In this document: piece by piece, positions 1-8,788 of the stretch
How positions within the stretch are numbered: position 1 is the first letter of the stretch
Layout: each line of letters begins with the position of its first letter
NCBI RefSeq assembly: GCF_003859805.1
Contig: NZ_RQZG01000016.1
Location: 23,830-87,829, forward strand
Length of the DNA stretch: 64,000 nucleotides
From: Arachnia propionica
GTDB taxonomy: Bacteria; Actinomycetota; Actinomycetes; Propionibacteriales; Propionibacteriaceae
Reading direction: 5' to 3'
Notes under the pieces: generated by a model
Told to the model about the DNA's origin: nothing
The model's database searches: none
Seen by the model: only the letters and a program-made list of their open reading frames with translations
Program-made: the position numbers and the translations under genes

Positions 1-530
1 ACCCCGGCCACACCGACCCCGTCGCCCGGATCGCGCAGCTCACCTCGAGCGGCAAGGACATCTCGGAGCACGAGTTCGCCGTCGCCTCGGTGGCCGAGGC
101 CCTGGAACCCTATTGCGCGGCCATGAACGTCCCCGAGGCACCGTCGGTGCTGACCCTGCCGAACGTGATGCATCTCGCCACCGACATCACGGGGGTCTCC
201 GACCCGGAGGTCAGCTCGTTGGCGCTGGCCGCGGCGTTGCACCCATCGGCTGCGGTCTGCGGCACCCCGACGCACCAGGCGGGCCGGATCATCGCGGAGT
301 GGGAGTCGCTGGACCGGGGCCGGTACGCGGGCCCCGTCGGCTGGGTGGACGCGGACGGCGACGGCGAGTGGGCCATCGCGCTGCGGGGCGGCTGGATCAA
401 CCCCGCCCAACCGGATGAGATCCGTCTCTACGCGGGTGCCGGGATCGTCGCCGACTCCGACCCGGCCTCCGAACTCGCCGAGACCACCGCGAAGTTCCGC
501 CCCATGCTGGAGGCCCTGGGCCTGGCCTGA
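1..530 (+). CDS. menF: Isochorismate synthase, C-terminal part (5' end outside window)
   Basis: Only the last ~175 codons are present; the open frame runs off the left edge. The visible part is the C-terminal half of a chorismate-binding domain. It has the LPNVMHLATDITG stretch, a HPSAAVCGTP motif, and the late YAGPVGWVDADGDGE block that binds chorismate and magnesium. Isochorismate synthases convert chorismate to isochorismate, the first committed step of menaquinone synthesis. Other members of the family (anthranilate, aminodeoxychorismate and salicylate synthases) share the fold. The choice of MenF rests on the HLATDITG/AGPVGW pattern and on menG, menD, menC, menA and menE elsewhere in the window. 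The gene is not adjacent to menD. Confidence 0.85.
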   Translation, partial: PGHTDPVARIAQLTSSGKDISEHEFAVASVAEALEPYCAAMNVPEAPSVLTLPNVMHLATDITGVSDPEVSSLALAAALHPSAAVCGTPTHQAGRIIAEWESLDRGRYAGPVGWVDADGDGEWAIALRGGWINPAQPDEIRLYAGAGIVADSDPASELAETTAKFRPMLEALGLA

Positions 531-924
531 CCCCACCCTGCCGCACCGATCGCCGCTCGCGCCCTCGCACCGGCCCCGCCACGGTCACGCACGAGGACAT
601 CCCTCCCCCTCGCGTCGGTCGAGCTCGAACAGGAATCGCAGGCGACGAACGTCTGCCCGTCGGCATGTGACGGCGAACCATTCCTCCCCCACGCCTCCTG
701 CCCGCCCGCATGACGTGTGCCACGCCCCAGGAAGGCTCGCCTCAGTGCGTCGTCGCCACGAGGGCGTACGCGATTTACGCAACACGGGCACCGTTGAATT
801 GACGGAATTTAACACATCATGATCGACACAAATGCCTAGTCAGGGCAGGTTTTACTTGCTTGCGCAGGGTGGATTCCGGGTTTAACGTAAATGCATCAGA
901 TGCCCCCAGACGAAAGGTCCGACG
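531..924. other. Non-coding gap between menF and the DUF1540 gene
   Basis: No convincing gene, tRNA or strong terminator is visible here. Reading frames across it have the composition of GC-biased shadows. From about 780 onward the DNA becomes noticeably more A/T-rich, as expected for the promoter region of the gene at 925. Confidence 0.5.
860..888 (+). promoter_or_regulatory. Possible promoter of the DUF1540 gene
   Basis: A TTGCGC element (860-865) lies 17 bp before TAACGT (883-888), with an untranslated leader of about 30 nt to the ATG at 925. The spacing is good but the -35 is weak. Confidence 0.35.
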
Positions 925-1191
925 ATGTCAACCATCACCGCTCTCAAGTCCTGCGCCACCACCAACTGCGCTTTCAACAACGGCGGCTGCACCGCCTTCG
1001 CCGTCACCTTCGACGGCAAGTCCGCCTGCACCACCTTCATCACCCTCGACGCCCGTGGCGGCCTGCCGACCGCTGACGGCCGTGTGGGTGCCTGCCAGCG
1101 CCTCGAGTGTGTCCACAACACCGATCTGATGTGCACCGCCGCCGGCGTCGAGGTCGCCGACGCCACGTGCACCTCCTTCGAGGCCCGCTGA
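925..1191 (+). CDS. DUF1540-type cysteine-rich small protein
   Basis: This 88-residue protein has eight cysteines. The N-terminal pattern C-x4-C-x6-C followed by AFAVTFDG and another cysteine matches the DUF1540 domain, which is found in small, probably metal-binding proteins of Gram-positive bacteria. A second half (VGACQRLECVHN, then two more cysteines) looks like a degenerate second copy of the domain, so this may be a duplicated DUF1540. The molecular role of the family is not known. The ATG has a GAAAGG ribosome binding site 7 nt upstream. The gene stands alone, with a strong hairpin after it and an opposite-strand gene beyond. Confidence 0.8.
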   Translation: MSTITALKSCATTNCAFNNGGCTAFAVTFDGKSACTTFITLDARGGLPTADGRVGACQRLECVHNTDLMCTAAGVEVADATCTSFEAR

Positions 1192-1231
1192 CCCCAGGCC
1201 CGATTCGGGCAACCGTCTGAAGCAACGATCC

Positions 1232-1261
1232 GGCCGCAGTCCCCGCAAGGGGACTGCGGCC
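1232..1261 (+). terminator. Hairpin terminator after the DUF1540 gene
   Basis: A perfect 13-bp stem (GGCCGCAGTCCCC and its complement) closes a GCAA tetraloop, 40 bp after the stop codon. The T tract is short, as is common in high-GC actinobacteria. Confidence 0.8.
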
Positions 1262-1399
1262 TCTGCCGTGTCTGTGCGACACACCCATGACGGGACCACT
1301 GGAGCTGGGTGGTCACGAATGATCGGACAAGCGACGGCTCGGGACCGGAGGGGCGGTCCTGCCTTCGGCCTACCCCAGGCTGGATGCCCTGGACCTTCT

Positions 1400-2203
1400 T
1401 CAGGCCGCGTTGGCGACGTCAGCCACCGTCTGCTCGAGAGAAGGCAGGCTCGTGGGGCACGAGGCGAACTCGACGAAGACCGTCGCGGTCTCCTCCGCCC
1501 CGATGTGCATCAGGGTCACGCCGGAGCGGTCCACGTCCACGCAGAACACCCGGTCCAGCACGTGCTGGCAGACCTGGCCCCCGGAGGGACGCACCTCGGC
1601 TGCTCCCGGCAGCAGACCCAACCGGACCCCGCAGCACCACCGTTTCAGCACACACTGGCCCAGGGAGACGACCACGTCGTGGACCGCGAAGTCGTCACGG
1701 GGGAACGCGGGCAGGTCAGACTCCAACGCGTGCCACGGGACCGGGGTGAGTCCGCTGTGGTCGTGGACCAGGATGCGATCGGTGACCACCCTGCCCACCC
1801 GGGTACCCGGCAGCCGGGTCAACTCCGCGATCCGCTCCGGGAACTCGCCCCCGGCGACCATCCGGGCCACCGCCTGCTCCTCCAGGAGGGTCATCACCCC
1901 CAGCAGGTGGCATGAACTCGCCACCACGTTCAACACGATGTCCCGCGAGTGCCGCAGCAGGTCCAGTCGCACCTCCGTGCCCACCCCGGCTGGCAGCGTC
2001 GTCAACGGGCACTCCGACGGGGGCCGCAGCGCGACGACGATCTCGCCGTCCGTGGTCATCCCATGGGCCACGAGGTCGTAACAGGAGTCCAGCCGCCATG
2101 CCGTCAGCGAACACGACGCGCCGCCTGACAGCATGCGTTCGGCCAGGGAGACAGCTCTGACACCCGGAGCCGCATCGCGGCGAACATTCGGGGTGATGCT
2201 CAT
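1400..2203 (-). CDS. Putative iron-regulated protein of unknown function (possible heme/iron-related split-barrel protein)
   Basis: The product is 267 residues long from the ATG at 2203, which has an AAAAGG ribosome binding site 7 nt upstream; longer in-frame starts would read into the regulatory region. I do not recognise the family with confidence. There is no signal peptide or membrane segment. The layout (an N-terminal helical/beta region, then a DGEIVVALRP strand, and a hydrophobic RDIVLNVVASSCHLLGVMTLL stretch) is reminiscent of HugZ/DUF2470-like heme-iron utilisation proteins. A CC pair plus a further cysteine (RWCCGVRLG ... GGQVCQH) might bind metal. The best functional clue is the DtxR/IdeR-like box just upstream at 2229-2247, which suggests repression by iron. 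The function is inference only. Confidence 0.55.
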   Translation of the reverse strand: MSITPNVRRDAAPGVRAVSLAERMLSGGASCSLTAWRLDSCYDLVAHGMTTDGEIVVALRPPSECPLTTLPAGVGTEVRLDLLRHSRDIVLNVVASSCHLLGVMTLLEEQAVARMVAGGEFPERIAELTRLPGTRVGRVVTDRILVHDHSGLTPVPWHALESDLPAFPRDDFAVHDVVVSLGQCVLKRWCCGVRLGLLPGAAEVRPSGGQVCQHVLDRVFCVDVDRSGVTLMHIGAEETATVFVEFASCPTSLPSLEQTVADVANAA

Positions 2204-2228
2204 GCCACACCTTTTCGCTCGATCAACG

Positions 2229-2247
2229 TAAGGCAAGCCTACGCTAT
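2229..2247 (-). promoter_or_regulatory. DtxR/IdeR-type iron box
   Basis: The 19-bp site TAAGGCAAGCCTACGCTAT matches the DtxR consensus TWAGGTWAGSCTWACCTWA at 15 of 19 positions and keeps the central AGGC/GCCT symmetry. It lies 26 bp upstream of the start at 2203, where it could block the promoter. In this family, iron-loaded regulator represses transcription. Confidence 0.6.
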
Positions 2248-2284
2248 TCGAGGCAGGGGGCACACCCGGGGCCGGGACAGCGGA

Positions 2285-2308
2285 ACGGGGCCGCCGAAGC
2301 GGCCCCGT
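2285..2308 (-). terminator. Hairpin terminator of the sugar ABC importer operon
   Basis: A perfect 10-bp stem (ACGGGGCCGC / GCGGCCCCGT) with a CGAA loop begins 9 bp beyond the stop of the last permease gene. Confidence 0.75.
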
Positions 2309-2317
2309 CACGCAGTC

Positions 2318-3163
2318 TCAGCCCTTGACCGCGCCGGCGGTCATGCCCCGGACGAAGAACCGTTGCAGGGCGATGAAGACCAGCAGCGGCAACGCCATCG
2401 AGATGAAGGCACCCGCCGTCAGCAACTCCCAGCCCTGACCCTGCGTGCCCAGCATGCCCTTCAACGAGACGATGACCGTCTCGTTCTCGGGCTTGAGGAA
2501 CAGCAGGGCGATGAGCAGGTCGTTCCACACCCACAGGAACTGCAGGATGGCGAAACCTGCGACGGCAGGAGTGGACATCGGGAACACCAACCGCCAGAAG
2601 GTCTGGTAATGGGTGGCCCCGTCCATCTTCGCCGACTCGATGATGGAACGCGGCAGCGTCGTCATGTAGTTGCGCAGCGTGTAGATCGCGAGCGGCATGC
2701 CGAACCCGGTGTGCAGCAGCCACACCGCGACGTACTGACCCGCGATGTTCAACCCACGGGGGCCGAGGAGGTCCAGCATGGGCTGCAGCGCCACCTGCAG
2801 GGGCACAACCATCACGGCGACGATCGTGATGAACAGGAAGTCCTTGCCCCTGAACTCGAGGAACGTGAACGAGTATGCCGCGAAGGCCGCGAACATGATC
2901 GGGATGATGGTGGCCGGCACCGCGACCGCGAGGGCGTTGACGAAAGCCATCGCCATGTTGCTCTTGTCGAACACCCCGACATAGTTCTGCAGCGTGAAGG
3001 CAGGCTTGAAGATCGCCTCCCACCACCCCGAGGAGTTGATGTCGTCGATGGGCCTGAAACTCGTGACGAGCAGACCGATCGTGGGCAGCAGCCACAGGAT
3101 GCACAACAACGTCACGACGATGATGCTCACCCAGCTCCGCTTGTGGGTCTCGGCCGCCTTCAT
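2318..3163 (-). CDS. Carbohydrate ABC transporter permease (MalG/AglG type)
   Basis: This 281-residue inner-membrane protein has about six hydrophobic segments, the first at residues 12-35. The cytoplasmic EAA loop is clear (ESAKMDGATHYQTFWRLVFPMSTP), the surface that docks on the ATPase. It forms a heterodimer with the permease encoded just upstream. Its ATG overlaps that gene's stop (ATGA), so the two are translationally coupled. No ATPase gene is in the operon. In actinobacteria such importers usually share a common MsiK-type ATPase encoded elsewhere. The substrate is probably an oligosaccharide or alpha-glucoside. Confidence 0.9.
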   Translation of the reverse strand: MKAAETHKRSWVSIIVVTLLCILWLLPTIGLLVTSFRPIDDINSSGWWEAIFKPAFTLQNYVGVFDKSNMAMAFVNALAVAVPATIIPIMFAAFAAYSFTFLEFRGKDFLFITIVAVMVVPLQVALQPMLDLLGPRGLNIAGQYVAVWLLHTGFGMPLAIYTLRNYMTTLPRSIIESAKMDGATHYQTFWRLVFPMSTPAVAGFAILQFLWVWNDLLIALLFLKPENETVIVSLKGMLGTQGQGWELLTAGAFISMALPLLVFIALQRFFVRGMTAGAVKG

Positions 3164-4335
3164 CGTTCCTGCTCCTCACGCTTGAAGTGACGCACCTGGT
3201 AGATCAGCACCGGGATCACGGCCAGCAACAGCAGCACCACGATGGCCGATGCCTTGCCGGCGTTCTGGTTGACGAACAGCTCCTGGAAGAACATGTTCGC
3301 GATGACGTTGGTCTTGTAGTTCCCGTTGGTCATCACATAGACGATGTCGAAGATCTTCATCACCATGATGAACACGGTGACGAACACCGTGATCATGGTG
3401 CCCTTCATCTGCGGGATGACGATCTGGAAGAAGATCTTCAACTCCGAGGCACCGTCGATGCGGGCCGCCTCCAGGGTGTCCTCCGGGACGTTCTTGATCG
3501 CCGTGGACAGCAGGACCATCGCGTAACCGACCTGCAACCACACCACGATCACCATGAGCAGCAGGCTGTTGAGGGCTCCACCCTCATGCTGGATCCACGG
3601 CTCCGGCTGGCCACCCAGCGTCGCGACGATCGCGTTGAGCAGGCCGATCTGCTTCTCCCCCGACTGGTAGTCGTAGATGAACTGCCAGATGGTGGCCGCG
3701 CCGACGAAGGAGATGGCCATCGGCAGGAAGATCAGCGCCTTCGACAGCTTCTCACCCCGAGGCGACAACCGGTCCGCCAACACCGCGACGATCAGACCGA
3801 TCACCACGGTCGAGGCGGGCACCAGCAGCAGCCAGAGCACGTTGTTCCAGATGGTGCGCAGGAACTCATCCGAGCTCAGCACCGCCTGGAAGTTGCCGAA
3901 CCACGGCTCCTGGTAGGCCGTGGAGTCGGCATTGGCGAAGGAGTAGTTCACCGTCTGGATCGTCGGGTACAGCAGCACCAGGCCGATGGTGAAGTAGCCC
4001 GGCAGCACGTACGCGTAGGGCATCAGGAACTGGGACAGCCTTCCCGGCAATCCGTTGATGAACAGGTTCATGCTGGCGAAGAACAGCAACGAACCACCGA
4101 TGCCGAAGACCATGGCCAACAGGGCCTGGATGATCTTGTTGACCACTGGGAGACCGACACTGAACCACTCCGGGTAGTAGGCCAGCGCCAGGAAGGCGTT
4201 GCCCACGAACCAGCCGATCAGCACCATGCCCAGCAGGCCGACACCCGCCCTGGGCCAGTTCGCAGGGCTGGCTGCGCGCTTGGCCTGGGGGGACACGGTG
4301 ACCTTGGTCACTTCCTGGGTCGGGGTGCTCATCAT
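3160..4335 (-). CDS. Carbohydrate ABC transporter permease (MalF/AglF type)
   Basis: The product has 391 residues, long for this family because two extra hydrophobic segments precede the core (about residues 30-55 and 68-95). The transport core follows, from LMPYAYVLPGYFTIGLVLLYPTIQ onward, with the EAA loop NVPEDTLEAARIDGASELKIFF near residue 285. The same extra N-terminal segments occur in AglF-like alpha-glucoside permeases. The gene overlaps the substrate-binding protein gene by 4 bp and the second permease gene by 4 bp. Confidence 0.9.
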   Translation of the reverse strand: MMSTPTQEVTKVTVSPQAKRAASPANWPRAGVGLLGMVLIGWFVGNAFLALAYYPEWFSVGLPVVNKIIQALLAMVFGIGGSLLFFASMNLFINGLPGRLSQFLMPYAYVLPGYFTIGLVLLYPTIQTVNYSFANADSTAYQEPWFGNFQAVLSSDEFLRTIWNNVLWLLLVPASTVVIGLIVAVLADRLSPRGEKLSKALIFLPMAISFVGAATIWQFIYDYQSGEKQIGLLNAIVATLGGQPEPWIQHEGGALNSLLLMVIVVWLQVGYAMVLLSTAIKNVPEDTLEAARIDGASELKIFFQIVIPQMKGTMITVFVTVFIMVMKIFDIVYVMTNGNYKTNVIANMFFQELFVNQNAGKASAIVVLLLLAVIPVLIYQVRHFKREEQER

Positions 4336-5678
4336 CTCGGCCAGGAGTTCTCGATGTCGGTGGTCACCTGTTCAGCGGTCTTCGCCCCGCTCAGGAAGTC
4401 CACCATGCCGGTCCAGAAGGTGCCGCCACCGATGGCGTTGGGCATCAGGTCCGAGCCGTCGTAACGGAACACCGTCGCGCTGGTGGCCATCTCCGCGATC
4501 CTGCGGGTGGTCTCGTTCGGGTAGTTGGAGACATCGAAGGTCTTGTGCGGGGACAGCCAGCCGCCCGCCTTGGCCCACTCGGCCCCGAACTGGTCGCTGG
4601 TGAGGAACTTCATCACCTCGATGGCATCCGGGTCGTCGCCGTTGAACAGGCCGGCGATGTCACCGCCGCCCAGCATCGGCTTGCCGTCGTAGCCACCCTC
4701 GTAGGGCGGGTAGGCGAAGGTGCCGACAGCGGTGTCCAGGTTGTCCTGGACCTCCTTCGGCAGCATGGAGGCCACGAAGTTGCCCTGCCGCATGAAGTAG
4801 CACTTCGACGGTTCCTCGAAGGCCGGGTTCATGGTGGTGCCGAAGTTGGTGGCGAGGATGCCCTGGCTGCCGCCGTAGACGTTGCCCTCGGTGAGGGCGA
4901 TCCTGCCGAACTCCTCGAAGGCCTTCACGATGCGCTCGTCGTTGAAGGGGATCTGGTGGCTGGTCCACTGGTCGTAGACATCGGGCCCGTACATCCTGAG
5001 CACGATCTCCTCGATCCAGTCCGTGCCGGGCCAGCCGGTGGCGGCATCGGACTCCACGCCGAGGCACCACGGGGCCGTTCCGCCCTGCTTGATCTGGTCG
5101 GAGATCCCCGCCAGCTCCTGCATCGTCTTCGGTTCCTGGTTCAACCCCAGCTCCTTGTAGGAGGCGGGATACCAGACGATGGACTTCACCGCCATCCGCA
5201 TCGGGGCCCCGTAGACACGCCCCTTGTACCGGGCCGCCTCGAGGAAGCCCGGAACCAGGGTGGAGTCCAGGGCGTCGTAGTCGAGATAGGTGTCGATCGG
5301 CTGGATCGCCTGCTCGGCGGCCGCCTCCAGCAGACCACCCGGCTGCGGGTACAGCCCGATGTCCGGGGTGTCACCCGAGCGGATCTTGGTCTTGATCAGC
5401 GTGGTGAAGTCGTCGCTGTTGGCGTACTCCACATCGATGCCGGACTCCGCCTCGAACTTCTCCAGCGACGCCTCGAAGGCCGCCTTCTCATCGCCGCCGA
5501 AGGCCCCGAAGATGGTGACCTTCTTGTCACCGTCCGTGGTCCCGCCTCCGGCCACCCATCCCTGACCGTCACTGCCTCCAGCGGTCTGTCGCTTCGGATC
5601 CTGCAGACAACCACTCATGGTCAAGGTCAGCACGACCGTCGCCGCCAGAACACCGCGCCATCGCAACCGGCTCATCAT
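4332..5678 (-). CDS. Sugar ABC transporter substrate-binding lipoprotein (AglE-like)
   Basis: I take the ATG at 5678 (448 residues) because it has a GAGAGGAG ribosome binding site just upstream and opens directly into a lipoprotein signal. The lipobox is TMSGC, with the lipidated cysteine at residue 24. The mature part is a type-1 extracellular solute-binding protein: VTIFGAFGGDEKAAFEASLEKF near the N-terminus, a DIGLYPQPG segment, and a GGDIAGLFNGD block late in the protein. It captures sugar outside the membrane and feeds the two permeases encoded after it. It most resembles AglE-type alpha-glucoside binders, but the exact ligand cannot be read from sequence. Confidence 0.88.
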   Translation of the reverse strand: MMSRLRWRGVLAATVVLTLTMSGCLQDPKRQTAGGSDGQGWVAGGGTTDGDKKVTIFGAFGGDEKAAFEASLEKFEAESGIDVEYANSDDFTTLIKTKIRSGDTPDIGLYPQPGGLLEAAAEQAIQPIDTYLDYDALDSTLVPGFLEAARYKGRVYGAPMRMAVKSIVWYPASYKELGLNQEPKTMQELAGISDQIKQGGTAPWCLGVESDAATGWPGTDWIEEIVLRMYGPDVYDQWTSHQIPFNDERIVKAFEEFGRIALTEGNVYGGSQGILATNFGTTMNPAFEEPSKCYFMRQGNFVASMLPKEVQDNLDTAVGTFAYPPYEGGYDGKPMLGGGDIAGLFNGDDPDAIEVMKFLTSDQFGAEWAKAGGWLSPHKTFDVSNYPNETTRRIAEMATSATVFRYDGSDLMPNAIGGGTFWTGMVDFLSGAKTAEQVTTDIENSWPR

Positions 5679-5830
5679 TCTCCTCTCGGATGTCCCCCAT
5701 AGGGACCCTGGGCCTGAATCTACAGGGCGGTGAGGGGCGGCGGAAGGGGTTTCGCGTTTTTCCCGGACGTCGCCCCGCAGGCCCAGGAGAGTGGTTCTCA
5801 TGACCACCCGAGGGGCCCTGGCGGGGCGCC

Positions 5831-7456
5831 TCAACGACGCCTCTGGACCTTGATCCGGTTCTTCGCGGCGACGGCTCCGGCCCGCCTGGCCTTCTCCTGT
5901 TCCAGGAGCCGACGCTGCTCCTCCTGCTGCTCCAGCAGAGCCTGTTGGTCGAGCCCCGAACGCAGCATCATGAACACGATCATCGCGATCACCAGGGAGA
6001 TCCACGACGGCCACCCCACCACGATGGGCAATGTCACCACCGTGACGACGTCGATGCCCTTGATGAGGGAGAACATCAGCCCCGGCGGCACCGCCCCGAA
6101 ACCGGTCGTCGCCACCAACGGGCCGCCGTAGTTGGCGGGTTTCGCCGTGACCCAACGGACCGCGGCCAGCAGCCCCGCGACGGCGGTGAGCAGGGTCTGC
6201 GTCAGCCCGACGCCGAGCTCCACCTGCTGGCCGCCGACGATCCCGAGGAACGCCGGGGTCACCGCCACCGCCCACAGCAGCGCCAGGACCGCGGGCACCA
6301 CCATCGTCGCCTGCCGGACGGCTCCGGGGGCGAACGGGAAGCAACGCTGCAAGCCCATGGTGCGGGTCAGCACCCGCATCGAGTTGCAGAACCCGATGAG
6401 GGCGGCCATCAGCACCAGGGCCGACAACGGGGCCGCGACGACCCCCATGCCGAGCGCCTGGATCGCGTAGGGGACCATCATCGATCCCGCCCAGAACAGC
6501 AGCGGACGAGGGTTGCGCCACAGCCGCTGCACGTCACGCATGACCAGGGCGGCGGCCCCGAGCCCTGCCCCCCGGGTCGGGCGGACGTGTCCCTTCTCCT
6601 TGGCCCGGAACTGCACGAGGATGTCACGCACCAGGGCCAGGTCGAGGGCGAAGGCCGCACCCTGCATGCCGGAGATCAACGACGACCCGGCCACGAGCCG
6701 TTGCCTGCGCAGTCGCGTCAGCCGCACCCAGGCCAGCCACACCGAGACCAGTCCCAGCACCGCCCCGACACCGGCGATGATCCAGGCGAACTCCACGCCC
6801 CACGCTGCGACGGTCCCCACCGGCAGCCTCCCGGTGGCGATCAGCACCAGCAGCGAGAGCGTCCCCATGGCCAGCGCCCCGGTCACCCAGAGCAGGACCC
6901 CGATGATCCAACGACGCTCCATCCCCTGCTCGGCCGCGGCGAAGGACACCAGTCCGAAACACCCGAGCCCGGAGGCCACGCCCCAGATCAGGATCGTGGC
7001 CGGGTCACTGCCGACCAGTGCGGCGACCAGCGCCCCCAGCCCCGCCCCGGCCAGCAGGGAGAGCAGCACCGAGGCGACGAGCCGCCCCTGCAGGAACCGC
7101 CGACGGTTCACATCCCCGTCGAGGATCCAGAACCCCTCCGCGGCGGACGCGACGATCGGCCCGAACAGGCGGGCCGCCATCAGGGCGAAGGCCAGGAAGG
7201 CCGCGGTGGCCGCCCAGGGCAGCAGACCTCGGGAGGCCAGGCAGCTCTCGGTGTCACACACCGCGACGGTGCGTTGCGCCTGCAGGATCGAGCTGACCAG
7301 CATCGCACCGACCAGCACCAACGCGAAGACCATGACGTAGGCGTCACTCAACGCCTGGAGGATGTTGCGATCCGCACGACCGTGACGCCAGTCCCGCACC
7401 AGCAGGCGCAACTGCCGTTCATCGACGGCACCGATCACCCCGAAACGCTCGCTCAT
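5831..7456 (-). CDS. Large polytopic membrane protein, probable ABC exporter permease (DUF6297-like)
   Basis: The product has 541 residues from the ATG at 7456, which overlaps the stop of the ABC ATPase gene (ATGA). It has about 12 hydrophobic segments and a short, very basic, glutamine/arginine-rich C-terminal tail (EQQEEQRRLLEQEKARR), likely cytoplasmic. It shows no FtsX or classical ABC2 signature that I can see. Tight coupling to a single-domain ATPase makes it the likely transmembrane partner. The pair could export a lipid, peptide or drug, but the substrate is unknown. I recall actinobacterial DUF6297 proteins having the same size and neighbour. Confidence 0.7.
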   Translation of the reverse strand: MSERFGVIGAVDERQLRLLVRDWRHGRADRNILQALSDAYVMVFALVLVGAMLVSSILQAQRTVAVCDTESCLASRGLLPWAATAAFLAFALMAARLFGPIVASAAEGFWILDGDVNRRRFLQGRLVASVLLSLLAGAGLGALVAALVGSDPATILIWGVASGLGCFGLVSFAAAEQGMERRWIIGVLLWVTGALAMGTLSLLVLIATGRLPVGTVAAWGVEFAWIIAGVGAVLGLVSVWLAWVRLTRLRRQRLVAGSSLISGMQGAAFALDLALVRDILVQFRAKEKGHVRPTRGAGLGAAALVMRDVQRLWRNPRPLLFWAGSMMVPYAIQALGMGVVAAPLSALVLMAALIGFCNSMRVLTRTMGLQRCFPFAPGAVRQATMVVPAVLALLWAVAVTPAFLGIVGGQQVELGVGLTQTLLTAVAGLLAAVRWVTAKPANYGGPLVATTGFGAVPPGLMFSLIKGIDVVTVVTLPIVVGWPSWISLVIAMIVFMMLRSGLDQQALLEQQEEQRRLLEQEKARRAGAVAAKNRIKVQRRR

Positions 7457-8100
7457 CAGGCCCCCAGCCTGACCTCTCGGGCCCCGATCGCCTCCAGCAG
7501 GGAGGGTTCGTGGGAGGCCAGGACGACGGCGAGCCCGTCGCTCAGCTCCTCCTTCAGCCGCTTCCCCAGCCACGCCACGCCCTCGACGTCGAGCCGCTGC
7601 TCCGGCTCGTCGAGGACCAGCAACCGACGGGGACGGACGAACGCGGTGGCCAACGCCAGTCGGCGCCGCTGACCCGACGACAGGGTGGCGGGCAGCTGCC
7701 CGGCCTGCGGCACCAGCTGCACCTCATCGAGGATCTCGTCCACCAGGTCGTCCGGATCGGCCAGGCCGTGGGCACGGGCCAGGAGGTCGAGGTGCTCGAC
7801 GACGCTGAGGTCGGGGAAGAAGTCGAGGTCGTCGATGACGGTGGCGACACTGCGTCGGATCTCCGGATTGGACTCACTCATCCTGACCCCCATCACCTCG
7901 ACGGTGCCCTCATCCGGCCGGTCCGCCCCGACCAGGCACCTCAGCACCGTCGACTTGCCCGCACCGTTGCGCCCGGTCAGGGCCACGGCCTCGCCCGCCG
8001 CCACCTGGAGGTCGAACCCCTCCACGATGGTCACGGGCCCGTAGGCCTTGCGTAGTTTTGCCACCTTGAGCACGATGTCCTTCTTCGCCACGGCGTCCAT
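7456..8100 (-). CDS. ABC transporter ATP-binding protein
   Basis: This single ABC domain has 214 residues. Walker A is GRNGAGKST, the signature is LSSGQRRRLALA, and Walker B runs into LLVLDEPEQRLD with the catalytic glutamate; the H-loop SH lies near the end (VVLASHEP). The start at 8100 gives the standard N-terminus VLKVAKLRKAYGP; upstream in-frame codons would run into the promoter region of the divergent gene. It energises the membrane protein encoded after it. Confidence 0.85.
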   Translation of the reverse strand: MDAVAKKDIVLKVAKLRKAYGPVTIVEGFDLQVAAGEAVALTGRNGAGKSTVLRCLVGADRPDEGTVEVMGVRMSESNPEIRRSVATVIDDLDFFPDLSVVEHLDLLARAHGLADPDDLVDEILDEVQLVPQAGQLPATLSSGQRRRLALATAFVRPRRLLVLDEPEQRLDVEGVAWLGKRLKEELSDGLAVVLASHEPSLLEAIGAREVRLGA

Positions 8101-8184
8101 TGTGGACCATCCTGCCCACAGGCAGGGGCACACATCCCACGACGGACGAGGTAGCATGTGCGGTGACACCAACGGAGGTAAGTC

Positions 8185-8754
8185 ATGAGTGGAATCGCCA
8201 TCGTCCATCCCGAGGCCACCCTGCGGCCCAGCAAGCTCGAGCTACTGGCCCCCTGGCTACCGGACCAGTGGTGGTTCGACGGGGATGCCGGCGACCTCGA
8301 ACTCGTCGCGAAATTCCGATTCGTGGACCCGGACGGAGAGGTCGGCCTGGACGGCATGCTGATCCGCTCCTCCGATGCCGTCTACCACGTCCCCGTCACG
8401 TGGCGGGCCCATCCCCTCGACGGCGGGGCGTGCATCGGGACCCTCGACCACTCGGTGCTCGGTACCCGCTACTGCTACGACGCCCAGACCGATCCGGTCT
8501 ACCTGAAGGAACTCGCCCGGGTCATCACGGAGAAGGACACCCAGGCCGAGATGCGTCCGGAAGGCTCCGACGAGGCGATCCCCGGCACCATCCAGGTCTT
8601 CGGGTCCGGCCTGGTCGAGGGGGAGACCAGTGGCTACCCGCACGTCATCCACAAACTGCTCCGCGAACCCATCAACGACGTCGTCGGTCAGCTGATGGGC
8701 CAGTGGAGCCTGGGCGGGTTGAAACGTTGCGACCTGCTGGCCGTCCTGCACTGA
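8185..8754 (+). CDS. Stand-alone maltokinase N-terminal cap-like protein
   Basis: The product has 189 residues, with a good GGAGG ribosome binding site 8 nt before the ATG. The N-terminus ([27 protein letters not shown]) and the later [35 protein letters not shown] match the cap domain (Mak_N_cap) of maltokinases, but the kinase part is absent. Such free-standing cap proteins are common in actinobacteria, and their role is not established. It is divergent from the ABC ATPase gene and precedes menG. Confidence 0.75.
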   Translation: MSGIAIVHPEATLRPSKLELLAPWLPDQWWFDGDAGDLELVAKFRFVDPDGEVGLDGMLIRSSDAVYHVPVTWRAHPLDGGACIGTLDHSVLGTRYCYDAQTDPVYLKELARVITEKDTQAEMRPEGSDEAIPGTIQVFGSGLVEGETSGYPHVIHKLLREPINDVVGQLMGQWSLGGLKRCDLLAVLH

Positions 8755-8775
8755 GGAACACCCCTGCGGGCGCGA

Positions 8776-8781
8776 TAGGCT
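8776..8781 (+). promoter_or_regulatory. -10 box of leaderless menG promoter
   Basis: TAGGCT ends 7 nt before the menG ATG and no ribosome binding site is present, so transcription should begin at or next to the start codon. Confidence 0.6.
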
Positions 8782-8788
8782 GCTCCCC

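Noticed and set aside
3187..4464. 425-codon frame antisense to the sugar permease gene
   Set aside because: Low-complexity His/Asp/Gln-rich product, a shadow of membrane-protein codons on the other strand.
4332..6521. Longer version of the binding protein starting at 6521
   Set aside because: The first 281 residues are out-of-frame Arg/Gly/Ala-rich sequence through another gene; the lipoprotein signal and ribosome site at 5678 mark the start.
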